Shown one piece after another: positions 15,677 to 27,800 of a DNA stretch of 64,000 nucleotides. The notes under the pieces are model-generated. The model worked only from the letters and a program-made list of their open reading frames with translations, ran no database searches and was not told the DNA's origin. The number at the start of each line of letters is the position of its first letter. Position 1 is the first letter of the stretch. The stretch is taken from assembly GCA_950295325.1 (NCBI GenBank), contig OX485809.1, positions 682,001-746,000 on the forward strand. The letters run 5' to 3'. This stretch comes from Polytrichum commune (Eukaryota > Streptophyta > Polytrichopsida > Polytrichales > Polytrichaceae). The translations under genes and the position numbers were made by a program.

Positions 15677-18270
15677 AGGTCAAATCAGAAGATCTTTGGA
15701 CATGATATTGTTAAACATAAGCTTGCTTCTACTTGCTCACAGCATCCTAGTACCAGGGAGTTTTAGCATTTGGCCAATATTAGGTAGTTTAAAGTGAATC
15801 TGATTATTGGCTTTGAAGCTTCAGTGACTGTTTTCATATTTTGCCCAAGCCATGTGTTGGTTTCAGGAACAAGGAGAAGTGACACATTATTGAACTTCCC
15901 AACAAAGGGGGAGGGATCTTCCCAGCAAGCCTATTTTGAAAAGGTGACAAATTAACAAACAGAGACCATTGTAAATGACATTGGAGTTGATTACTCCCGG
16001 TGTGATTGAATTTGAGTGTATTATTCACTGCCACATGTGTATGCATATTCTTGTTTTATACTACAAAATTTTACTAATTAAAGGAGTTAGTTTCATAGTG
16101 TCTACTGCACTTTGTTTTGGACTTTATACTAGGTAAGTGCACCCCCTCAAGCAAGAGACCTAATCAACTTTAGTGGTAATAATGCTGTTTAGGGGAGAGT
16201 TTGGCAGGGTGTGGTAATTATGTTTATGACGGATCTCAGGTGGGCGATGGCGGGGGATGTGACTAGGAGGAGTAATTCTGTAGAAAAATCAGTCGGTGGT
16301 GGGGTTTAGTTAAGTATAGTTCAGTACGGGGTTGTGGAGAGGAGTATTCTTGCCAAAACCAGGGAAGACTGTCGAATGGTTTATCAGCTTGGTATGACCC
16401 ATTATGATCGTATATACATGTGAGTGGGGGGTGGATTTGAATGGTTGGTTTTAATGGTACTTACATCTTGTCCAGGTTACTTTCGTAAATTTTGAGGGTA
16501 CAGTTGGGCATATGGAGGGAAGGTTGGAGGTAGCATTGGTCACGTGATTGGGCAGGGGAATGGGATGTGGTGAAAGTTTTGTGGAGGTAGTCAAAGTTGA
16601 GGGTGTTGACACACCATGAGAGAAGCGGGAGGCTCTGTTCATATAGGATGTGGTCAGGGTTAAAGACGTTGGCTTGGGGCATCAATCTTGTGTATTCTTG
16701 GGTTTGAGAGGGCCCAGAATTCATGGCACTCATGTATTCTCATGTGGTGTGGTTCATTCATCAATCTGGATGGTTGTCAATTTTTTTCATTTCATGTGAC
16801 AACTCCCTTGCTGCATGGTGGACTAGAATATAAAAGAGCGGCAAGTTAAAGTAATCCTTAAGCTACATGAATACAAAAGACGGGCAAATTATATCCTAGC
16901 CTACAGGAAATCAAGAGGGAGCCAAGTTTATCAAGTTGGTGCACAACATGAGGTTGTGATTATTTTTAATGATCCAACTCATTATGCCTTTTAAGCCCCC
17001 TCCCATCAATCCCACTCCCTCTTCGACCTAAGCATGTTCGTGCGACCGCTGCTGCTCCTGCTAACCATCTTCAAGCTCCGGTTCCTCTCCACCGCTCCTC
17101 TGGTCACTCTCCTCTCCCTCTCCTCACCTTTGCTATTCACTCTGCAGCTTCTTAGATCCGTTGTTATAGTTTGAAGATGAATTTTTTTGCATCTTAGTTT
17201 TCTTTGCAAGGACAGCTGTTATTCTGCCTCTCTATTGCTATAGTATGCTCGCTGCAGGCGCACACGGCCTGGTGTTGCAGCATCTACTTGGCCACCGCCA
17301 CAGTAGCGAAGTAGGTAGGCATGCATGCTGGGCCAACCCTAAGCCCAACCCAACCACGTCTTAAGCCGTTTGCAAGTTTGCACCCTTGGTTTAGGGTTCG
17401 TATTTTTAGAGATTTTTGGATAATTTAGAATTATGATGTTGTTTAGATTTGTGTTTTCACATTCTTATCTAGGTAGTTTGCAATTTTTGAGATGCTCGTA
17501 TAAGGTCCTTTTTGAGAGATGATTTCGTTGAGGAATCCCTTCAAAGTGTGACTTGTGGATCCAATTTTAGGCATGTAGATTGAGAGCATGGATCTTGTGT
17601 TTATGATTTTTGCCTCTTCCCTTTGCAGCTCTTCTTTCTTGCACTGGTCTCAAGAACGTTCGAATTGTGCATAACATTCTAGGCTCTTCTCTTTGTGGCT
17701 CTTCAATACTTTGCATGAACCTCAAGATGTCGAGAGTTCTTGGAGACGTATTTCGCTCTTCCCTTCGTGCTGGTCCTTTAATTCGACATTCACCTCAAGT
17801 TTCTTGGCTCTTCCTTTTGTGATGCATTGTTGCTCACATGTATAATAAGAACATGTATAATAACAGCACATATTTGTGGCTCTAAAATATACCTCACTTG
17901 CATGTACCAAAGGTGGATTAAATTCTTGGGTCAATTTCAATTCTAATTGGACCCATCCATGTTTACTTGTCTTGGTGCCAAAACGCATCCTCCATGTTTG
18001 AAAAGATGTTCAAAAAACCCAAATGCCATCACGTCTTTATAACTACAAAGTAGAAGACTACCATCAAATGCGTCTAATTTTGACCAGAAGGTAACACCTA
18101 ATGAAAATGATTTGTTGATTTTTGTAAACCACTATTTGGTTTAAAGAAAATGTATTATGGACCTTAAGCAAAAATGTACAAAAAGCTAGATATGATCTCC
18201 TACTATCCTAGTCACTTTGGGTTAATTAAGGTTGGATTACATGCTCAAATAATTTCAACCATTCTAGAGT
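15677..18270. other. Downstream of the peptidase gene; no gene recognised
   Basis: From 16180 to 16740 the plus strand is unusually rich in G and GT. From 17020 to 17160 it is pyrimidine-rich. From 17590 to 17820 a loose repeat of GCTCTTC occurs every 40-60 bases. None of these gives a protein that I recognise. Open frames are short. Confidence 0.4.
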
Positions 18271-20290
18271 CAAAAGTCAATGTAATTGGTGGGATGACCA
18301 TCCGAATGAAATGAAATTGATTTTGAAGTTTGGGAAGCCAAAAAGGCTAATGGGAATAAAAGTGAATCATGATAGTTTGGAATTGACTAATTTTCTACAG
18401 TGGTGGAGTGCAGTAGCCTCCATGAGATAGAGGCTAATGTCAACTTGGTGGTCTAATTGAAAGAAAAATTGAGGCTCCCTGAAACTATGTTCTCAAATGG
18501 TGATGGAAACTTATCTCTAATGGGGTTATATGTAGGGGAGATCCCAACATGAAATGTGCCTCATTGTGAAATGCGTTATAGGAGCAAAAGTGGCATAGTC
18601 AATATCTCTAGAGATAGGGATAGTCCTTCATCGTCCAATTTCAATGGCAAGTCTGTGGTTTGAGGTGCAATGGGCAACAATGATCTTGCGTTGTGGTGGA
18701 GTCAATGGTTTCTTCAAGTACAATTCACATTCGTATTTAAGAGAATCCTTGAGGTGGAGGTAATCTCGTTTCTTCCCTAAGAGATGCAAAGAGTTCCATT
18801 TTTTAGCAAGAAAGGCCTCCTTGATATCATCATATGTTGTTTTTGATGTGGTTGGGTTGTCATGGGTTTCCCAATGAGATAGGCTCCATGATGTCTTCCA
18901 CATGGTTGTTGAGTTGTGCCAAGTGTTAAATCTTTGTTCGGCTAGGTGTCGGGATAGTGAGGTTGCTTTACTGACTAGCCAAGAAGGGGATAGATGGGCA
19001 AGCCATTGTTGAAAGCCCACAGTAAGCTTAACAATATATAATTCTATGGGTAGTTCTTTGAATTTGGCCAGTAAGATATGATAGGTAGTTGAAGAATGCA
19101 CTTTGACGTGAGACATTGTATGCATCTTCATGCCCTTCTCGAAGACTTTCCGATGAGTTTTTTCAAGTCACCTCCCCAAATTTCGGTGCCATATGTGAAA
19201 GTATGAAGCACTAAAGCCTTGAATAGATGGGATTTGAGTTCCCAACATGTGACTCCGACTACCGTTGCTTTCCTTTAAGTTCCCATCAAGGCTTTCATAC
19301 TTGTGATACCTCGCCTTTTACTAGATGGCTCAAGGTAACCATGTGAATAAAAATCAATTCCAAGGTATTTGTATTCATGGGTGATCTTAATCAGGTTCTT
19401 GTCTAGGTAAAATGCCCCTTGGTTTAATTTCCTATTGTTGGGGCCTAATACCATGATTTCAGTCTCAGATAGATTGACTTCAAGGCTAGAAGAAGTGCAA
19501 AACTCATATAGCTTGTTCAAAAGTCATTGTAAGCCCGATCCTGATCTAGAGAGCAAAACAACATCATCAACATAAAGAAGAATGACAACTACTATATTAA
19601 ATAAGCACAAGGATCCTTGTTGATCTTGTCCAAATATGTTTCAAGTTCATCAATGTACAAGCCGAATGGTGTAGGAGACAGGGGACATCCTTCTTTAACA
19701 CCAATGTCGGACGGTACTTCACCATGTGTCACCATTTATTTGAACTTTTGCATAGATTGTGGTGTACATGGCTTTTTACAACCCGATGTAAATGAGGTGG
19801 TACGTACCCCTAATCGTTGGAGGCGTTCTAAAAGCTTGTCACGTGGGACTTTGTCAAAAGCTATTATGAAATCAACACAACAAGAATCTACTTGCAAATA
19901 TCTCTTGTGCAATTAAAGTGCGTAATGCAAGGATTTGGTCCAAAGTAGATCTACCTTCCTTGAGACCTGCTTGTCCTCTCGCTCTGACACCTTTCAATCT
20001 TGCCCACCGACAAATTATTATTTTCTAAAACAAAGCCATGATGCTTGCCAAAGATTGTTCCTAGCTAGCATTATGATCCTATAGTTCCCCGGGGAGTGTC
20101 TTTCACTAGGTTGAAGATCATTTGAATGATGTTGATAGTCCATGAAGACACGACCCTCTTTAGGGATCAAATCAAATAACTTTGTGATTGGTTCACATAG
20201 GTCATTTGCAGCCCATTTTAGAGGCCGAGGTTTTAACCCATGGATATTCCCAGCCTCGTGATTTGCTAAGTCTTTCATATGGGTCCATAT
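18270..20290 (-). pseudogene. LINE reverse transcriptase, broken copy
   Basis: Remnants of a non-LTR retrotransposon ORF2, read right to left. They begin with a segment upstream of RT (KWAANDLCEPITKLFDL, 20278-20018) followed by RHSPGNYRIIML. Next is an RT block with GLKEGRSTLDQILALRTL-like sequence near 19985-19890. The catalytic YVDD box follows at 19574-19563 (LLYVDDVVLL), then LEVNLSETEIMVLG and EYKYLGIDFYSHGY (19520-19275). The last part is the downstream domain (19131-18628), including PPQRKIIVAH and NHRLAIEIGR. Frames shift several times and stops interrupt it, so it is dead. No poly(A) tail or target-site duplication was seen. The same family left fragments at 4.6-6.0 kb and 25.78-25.94 kb. 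Confidence 0.88.
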
Positions 20291-21882
20291 TTCCCCTTCT
20301 GTAAAAACATCAAGAAACTGAATGATTGAAACAAAATGATCATTGATACTTTGTCATGAGGTGTATAGTTTAAATTTCTACTTGTAGATTTTTTGAGCAA
20401 AATATTTTAGATTTGAAAACCATGAATATTTCATTAAAAACTATTTCTTGGTTTGAACAAATAAATAGTAGATCATGGCGAAGTCCAATTAATTACCAAA
20501 AATAAATAAAAAAATCCTCCATTATGTATAGTGAAACAAATACAATCCACACACATTTGAAATGTTGAATGTGATTAGACTTGGAAGGGTTGGCGTTTGA
20601 GCTTTGAATGCACTCGAATGAAATGGTCCTATCAACATTGGATCTTAAATTTAGATACTTTGAATTTTATGCTTATAAAGTGCCACCTTTCTCTCGTATC
20701 TAACAACACAAATAAAATTGTCTCAATCATTTCAAAGGTCACAATTATAGTGGACATGTCTTGGAACCTTCCCCCCCAAGCCTCTTTGATAGTACTTCCA
20801 TCAACAAGAAACAATATCATATAATATCATTTTTTTCGTTAGGTAATTACCATCCCTAGATTCTCTTTGAAATTTGTCCTAAATCCAAAACATGGCCGTT
20901 GTATAACTAACCTTTGTCTTCTTTCGGCACTTCCAAAGTATGAAAAAGCCTACCCACATAAATAGTTTGGGCCCCATTGCTATCCACAAATTGTTGCCAT
21001 TTTGGGATGCACATAAAAGAACAATCAATGGCAACAACACATGAAACCATCTCACAAATTTCATGCTTACAATTGGATGGCATTAGGCAAGGGATTCATC
21101 TAAATTGTATTGGAATGGATTCAAATTGTGCTCCATGGGAATGTGGAGTGTTTGAGGTGCACCATGAGCCTCATGTGTTGGAGGACATGCAAGGACATGG
21201 GAATGCATGAAAAATTCCCAATTATGCATTTGAAACAAAGGGCGTCATAATTCATAACAAAATCAAACTTTCAACACTGATGAAGGTCGCCTGAACTCTC
21301 AAAGCATGCCTATCATACAATATGCCACTTCTCATGTGTGAAGGCCATGACATCGTGTAAGAACATTATATATAGATATAGATAGAGATAGAGATAGAGA
21401 TAGAGATAGAGATAGAGAGATAGATATATATATATATATATATATATATATCTGTGTGTGTGTGTGTGTCAGCTCATTTGCCTCAATAGTCCAAATGCTA
21501 TTATGATGTGTTTAAGGCCCACCTATAGAGTGGGGAAATATTTCCAATAAATTTCAAGGTTTGACAAGTATTCTCTCTTGCTTTGCACGAAACCAAATTT
21601 AAGCATGAAATTTTATTTGTGCAAAGTCACGGGACTAGGAAAGAGCATTAAAACGTGGCAACGCCATTGTGTGTTCAAGGATACTTGTACCTACACACCA
21701 CATCAAGTATCTTCTTAATGCGATGGTCAAAGCCAAAATTATCTCTTTTAGTGATAGGAAGACAAATTTCATGCAAAACAATTCACTAGTATTTGGAAGA
21801 AGAGAATCAAAATACCATGGATCACTTTATCACAACAATCACTCACTTGATGCATTCATAGGTGTTGGCTTTCACTCGAATG
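20291..21882. other. Between the LINE and the exchanger gene; no gene seen
   Basis: AT-rich sequence holding only short frames and the microsatellite listed separately. The part next to 21883 is expected to contain the 3' UTR of the minus-strand exchanger gene. Confidence 0.45.
21366..21471. repeat. Compound microsatellite (ATAG/GATA, AT, GT)
   Basis: A run of GATA and GATAGA units turns into a pure AT run and then into a GT run. All are simple-sequence repeats next to each other, about 500 bp past the stop codon of the exchanger gene. Confidence 0.95.
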
Positions 21883-24800
21883 TTATGAGGAGCTTGCAAA
21901 TTCGTGGTCTTTGTTGCTTCCACCGCCGCCACGGGATGCAAGGAACGGCTTGATGTACTTCTCGTCGATCGTGGCAAATGAAGTACTGCCCAAATGAATA
22001 CAAAAAAAAAAGCTTTTTACTTTCTTCAACATTCGTTAGTTACAAGAATATTTCTCATCAACAAATATTTTCCTCAATTTCATCTTGGAATTTTTTCACA
22101 TGCGTGTACGAGTGGTGCACTCACGTTTGTTGGATCTCGCGGATTTTTTTCTTCAGCATTTTCTTTTGTTTTTGAGCCAGTATTTGAGCCATGTTTGTGA
22201 AGCCTTGTTCCTCCGATGAAACTTCGGGCACCTCATCAAGCTCCACATCTTCCACGTCCTAATACCACATTCCAATCCCAAAACTCTCACAAAATTGTGG
22301 TTGTTATAAGTCTCCACAACTTATAAATAAAATAAAAATAGGAAAAAAGAAACAAACAAAAAGAAACAAATTACTATCACATATTTATTTATTTATTTAA
22401 AAACACTACACTTGGACATGCTCACAAGGTGTCAATTTGCATATATATTTTTACCTCATCCTCATCTGGCGGTGCTGATGCGTCATCCTTACCAATGTGA
22501 CACTCAATCTCAAGGTATTTTAGCATTTGAGGAGTTGACCCGCCTATAAATAAAACCTGGAAAAAAAAATCTAAAATTGCATAAGAAACTCGGTCTGTGC
22601 ATAAAATCACACCAGGTCTTGAAAAATTGCGGTATATACATAAGCAATTTTTTAGGCATCTATGATAATTATATGGACCAATGCATTTGATAGAGTGTCT
22701 AAAAGTATGAGTGATGTATGTCAAATATGTAAATCTAGGTACCTAATTATACCTTAGCCCACAAAACTAGTTGCAATTCTATTTACATAAAGTTGTCGAA
22801 GAATCTTCAATCTTCATTTCGACTATCATGAAATCGAATCCTCGTTCCCGACTGTGAAATCTCCTCTCTACTTGACGGAAAACTTGCCAGGTGGTGAACT
22901 GCCTCCTGTGCTTTGGCCCTGGCCTGTCGGCCTTCTGTCTCGAAAAAAAGAAAAAAAGAAAAAAAGAAAAAAAAAGACATCGAATTCTCGTGAGACTTAC
23001 GGTGAAGAAGATGGTGAAAAGTGTAGAGGTGAGGATGATGCGGCCATCCCCATTGTTTGGGAGGTCGGACACGGATTGGAGTGCCAATGCGAACGCCATC
23101 GCTCCTCTAAGTCCTTCAACCAAAATACACCACAAAAGTTGCCGAAATACACTGAAGTTGGAGACATACCGTTTAGCTCTCTAGCAGCTTGGGCACCTTT
23201 CTGCCTAGTAATTGATTAAAGTGTGGGAGTAGGTCAGGCAGCCCGAAAAATAATATTTTAAAATTGGTTAGATTCAAAAAGTAATTTAAAATAAGTTAGA
23301 CATTCATACAAGTCATTTCTATACCTCATGGATGGTTTTCCTAAATTCATCGATGGTGGCTATGTTTAACCTAAACACTTCCCTTCACCAACATTCCTTA
23401 CCCTAAAGTTTGTCTTTTACTTGCACTTGAATGCCACTTGAATGTCACTTGCATTATTGTGATTTTGGACACTCTTTGAATGTTATTTATTTCTCTTTGG
23501 AACACTAAACGAAATTGAAATTTCCCAGAAATCCAGGCACCTTCAAAATCAATCATTTTTTGCCCAAGCTGCTAGAGAGCTACAGTAGAACACCACATTG
23601 ATAGTATGTTTTTACCAAAGAAGTCGAGAGTGTGAGAGAAGAAGGGTGTTTTTACCACTATACCAAAGGGCGTGTTGGAATTTGATACTAATTTGTTTCC
23701 TATCTTTGCGATTGCAATTTACCAACCACGAAGATGGATAAATGTTGGCCAACCTGCAAAATGTTGGGCACTTTCATCAAAATAAGAAAGAAGGATGAAC
23801 TTAAAAATCGAGTTGTAGAATTGAATAAAGGTCCACATGATCGGTAGTACCATAAGCTCTATTCAATTATGTCATATGAAAATTTCAAGGGTTCCAACAA
23901 GTATGATAGCCAAAGAGACTCAAAGTGCGACATCCATATTATAACATGAAATCCTACATATAACGAAATACTAAAACCGTTGCACATACTCACCGTGCTA
24001 CCAAGCAACTAATCTGGAAATCGCATCGCATTTCATGGTTGAGTTAAGAGTGTGTGTTCATATTACACTTTACAAATTTGGAATGCCTCGAGACTTTGAA
24101 AATGGAAAGAAAAAAAAATGAACTTCAAAGCATGTGTTATGTGCATAAATCAACGCATAATTAAGTGAGTTTGGACATATTTTCAAAATCTATATTTTTG
24201 GGTTGTTTCAATTCTATGGGCGGATCCATTGATACACTTCTGATGTACTTAGTTTTCCATGGGAAATATGTGAAATTCTTAGTGGTTACTTGAATGTTAT
24301 GCTATTCAAATCTGATGGAAAAAAGAAACAATTATTTTTATGATGCTAAATTTATGTAATCAAATGTTGAATAATGAAATTATAATCAAAATAATTGTTA
24401 TGATATTACCATTATAATCAACTCTGTATATTTTATCGTAAGATCCTATCATACAATGCTATCGTAGGATCTTACGATAGAATTCAGCATGTTATAATTC
24501 TGGACTTGGATTTAGTCCAATTTTACTTAACCATCAGTTTAATGGTAAACAAAAAAATTAATGTTAATAAATGGATACGATCGTGAAAAACGTGAACCCA
24601 AAAGTGTGCCAACTTTGTTGCTCCAGAAATAAAGCCACACCCATGTATATGAACCTGGATTGAAAAATTATCACGTCACAATATATGTAAGAATACTTCA
24701 AGCTTGAATCAAGCGTTGCAATTTATGACAACATAGTACAATTTTACACTATTAAGCGATGATTCAAGCGTTGAATCAAGTGTTAGTATTTATTAGTGTC

Positions 24801-27800
24801 CTGTACACTATTTGCAAAGGGCCTAAATTAGATGCCTTGAGGTCTCAAATTGTCACGTATGCTAATTGTCAATATGATACTATTCGTCAACATAAGTGAT
24901 TTTTTAAAGTGAAAATTGATTTGCATTATTATGACATTTAGCGTAACACATTCGGATATATATATGAGATAATAGTTTTGCGTTTCATTATGCAAGGGGA
25001 AGGTGTTACTGAGCACACTGAATGGCAAGCATCATGCGCTTTACTTTTTTGAATGCAAAAAAGAAGATATCCTTGAACATACTAATAATGTCAAGTGTCA
25101 TATGCGTACACTATAGTCAACTGGTAGACTAGTGTGTAACATAGGCATACTCCTCGTAGCACTATTGAATATACTCGCGCCAGGATACTAATAAGCACAC
25201 TTGAACGCCGTTTGTCATGAGGTGACACTAATGATGAAGTTGTTAATCGTTAGTGTAACCTAACATACATTTGCCTGAAAAATAGGGCTACAAGTGACAC
25301 TATTACGACGCATGTGACACTATACACCATGAATGGTGTAGTTTTCGGAATGATTTCAAGTAAAATTAAATATGTCAATGGACTTTGTGGAAGTGTACTT
25401 GCATAATCTCTTACACAAAAGTCTCCGACAACTTTGAGAGCATTTGGAAGAAATTTGTCGTTACGAGGGTGGCTTCGGTTGACATGTTTGGTGCTGTATA
25501 ATATTTCATTGCCTGGTTACATAGAAGATCGAGCTTAAAATCTTTTATGAAAAATTTGTTCATTAACCACTATATTTTTTAAAATTATTTAATCAATTGA
25601 TTTTTATTTTTATTTTTGTTTTTGTAGATTGTGTTGTAGTGGTGGTGCTAACTCACAATGCCGGCAAACAAAATGGCCACAATTCCGGAGAGCTCGAGGC
25701 TATCGGCAAGCATATATGATGCGTATGGAAATAATACAACCAAACATGACTCCAACAATGTCAACCTGCAAATGAAATGAAACCGATTTCAAAGTCCACA
25801 AATCCAAAAGCTTAATGGGACTGAAAGTACATCAGGATAATTTCTCAAACTGGCTAATTCCCTAGAGTGGCGGAGAAGTGCAGTAGTCTCCCTAAGATAG
25901 AAGCCAATGCCAACTTGTTGGTCCAATTAAAAAAGAAAAACCTGAGGCAATGACAAGGTGTCAAATTGTAGAAACCCAATATTATAAGACTGGGATTCAC
26001 ATGACATCAATATTGTAAGTATCATTGTTAGAACAAATGTCAATAATTTAGTTTCTACACAAAAACACATCCTATTGTGACCATATTGTGTGGAGAATTT
26101 GAAACTTAGGGCCACCTCACACACGAGACTGAGAGCATGTAACCATTTCACTTCAAGCACTCTCATTGGTGGAAAAGGCGGAGCCGATCCAAGTTCGCTT
26201 CACACTACGCTTGAGGGACCAACGGAGTATGTGAATGCAAGATGGATGTACAGTTTACATGGATTCCTACATGGCATTGAATGGATCATGTTTCATGGTC
26301 ACTTGGACTATTTTCCAAAAACCACCTCTTGGAGGTAAGCCTACCACAAAACCACTGGGAGACCATGGCACTCCGAATACTTACAACCGTTGATTTATTC
26401 TATTGTATCATGTGTGGGGACCCGCATGAATAGAAATTCATTGAAATAGCATTTGGTTGAGGGCCCGGTCACATGTGACTTCACACTACACTTGAGGATC
26501 CGTGACCACTACTACATGATGTTGGAGGTGTGTTGGGACGGCCTTTGGACACTTTCTTTTGGGCTCTCACAATTTCATGGTCACGGCTCTTGGCTCGTGT
26601 GTGAAGTGGTCCTTAATGGTTGTCTTTAATATAAGTATAGTATAATGGAATGTGCAAACGTACCTTTCTTCTTGGAGGGAGCCGTATTTGAAAAGTAACG
26701 CACTAGCTACCGCCGCCAATATTCCTAAACGTACATCCAAATTAGAGGGGTTATATTATTGAACATAAAACACAAAATTGGTCACTTTACGAAGGTTGTT
26801 TGAAATACTTCTCCATTGCACTTCACGGCATATATAGTTCATCTTTCTTAAAGTTTTCAATTTTATCTTTGAGGAACAAAGTACTGAGTGCATCGGGTAC
26901 GTTAATTGGTTTTTACATTTTTTTTTTTCTTATGACAAAACTTTGCGTAATATTCACCAATTAAAAGAGACCCAACAAAGATGCCTATGAAATACATGAG
27001 TGCCGACATGATTTTCTCCCCATCGATTTGCACACCTACAAATGATAACAATGTCCTACATAAAAAATGCAAGAAAAACAATAAGAAAAACACATTCATC
27101 GGAAATCATAGAATAATGTGTTCCTTGGAACTATTTGTTGGAGACTTATAACACGATTGCTTTCACTACACTAAATACAGTTTTTAGTGTTACATATACT
27201 ATTTAGATTTTACATAGTGCTATATCTTTTTACTATTGATGTTTTTTTTTTACCAAGTAAAGTTGTCAATGTTCTATAACGTCCAAACAACCAATTTAAC
27301 ATTTGTTCATAAAATATGAGATGTACAGTAAATAGATATAGCATTGCTTAATTCCAAATAGTTAGTAGCACTAAATATCATATGTAGTGTACCATAGTCG
27401 GGTAAGGTGTGGTCTTAAAATTACGATGCTTGTGTTTGCACACAAGTTCCTTCACCCACACAAAATATATTACAACAACAACACGGTCCATAGTTGTGGA
27501 GAAATCAACACATTGCATGACTTAAAATCAATATAATAGTGGAGTTTATTTAGCAAGTTACAACTAATACCTATACATAACAATTGCCACCTGCAACACA
27601 ATCCAAATCAACGAAAATCGTGATGTTGAGGGTTGAGAACAAAGCTATTTGACTTTTGTACGTATCCACGATAACATTTCTCCTTAAGGAAACGAGCATG
27701 AATAATAAGCATCTTTACACATAAGTTGTACTATCACCTTTCAATGACGGGCTTTAATTATAAAATTCATAAATAAATAAATAATCAACTTCAGGTAATC

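Noticed and set aside
22779-23135. 118-codon minus-strand frame read as one protein
   Set aside because: Only the part from 23113 to 23001 is an exon. The rest reads through the intron and a poly-A/G stretch.
23870-23953. Candidate exchanger exon starting 23953 ([10 protein letters not shown]) with an in-frame TGA
   Set aside because: At first it suggested a pseudogene. A better exon (24654-24579, VFIYMG...) plus the micro-exon 24013-23994 fills the gap with correct phase and stronger similarity.
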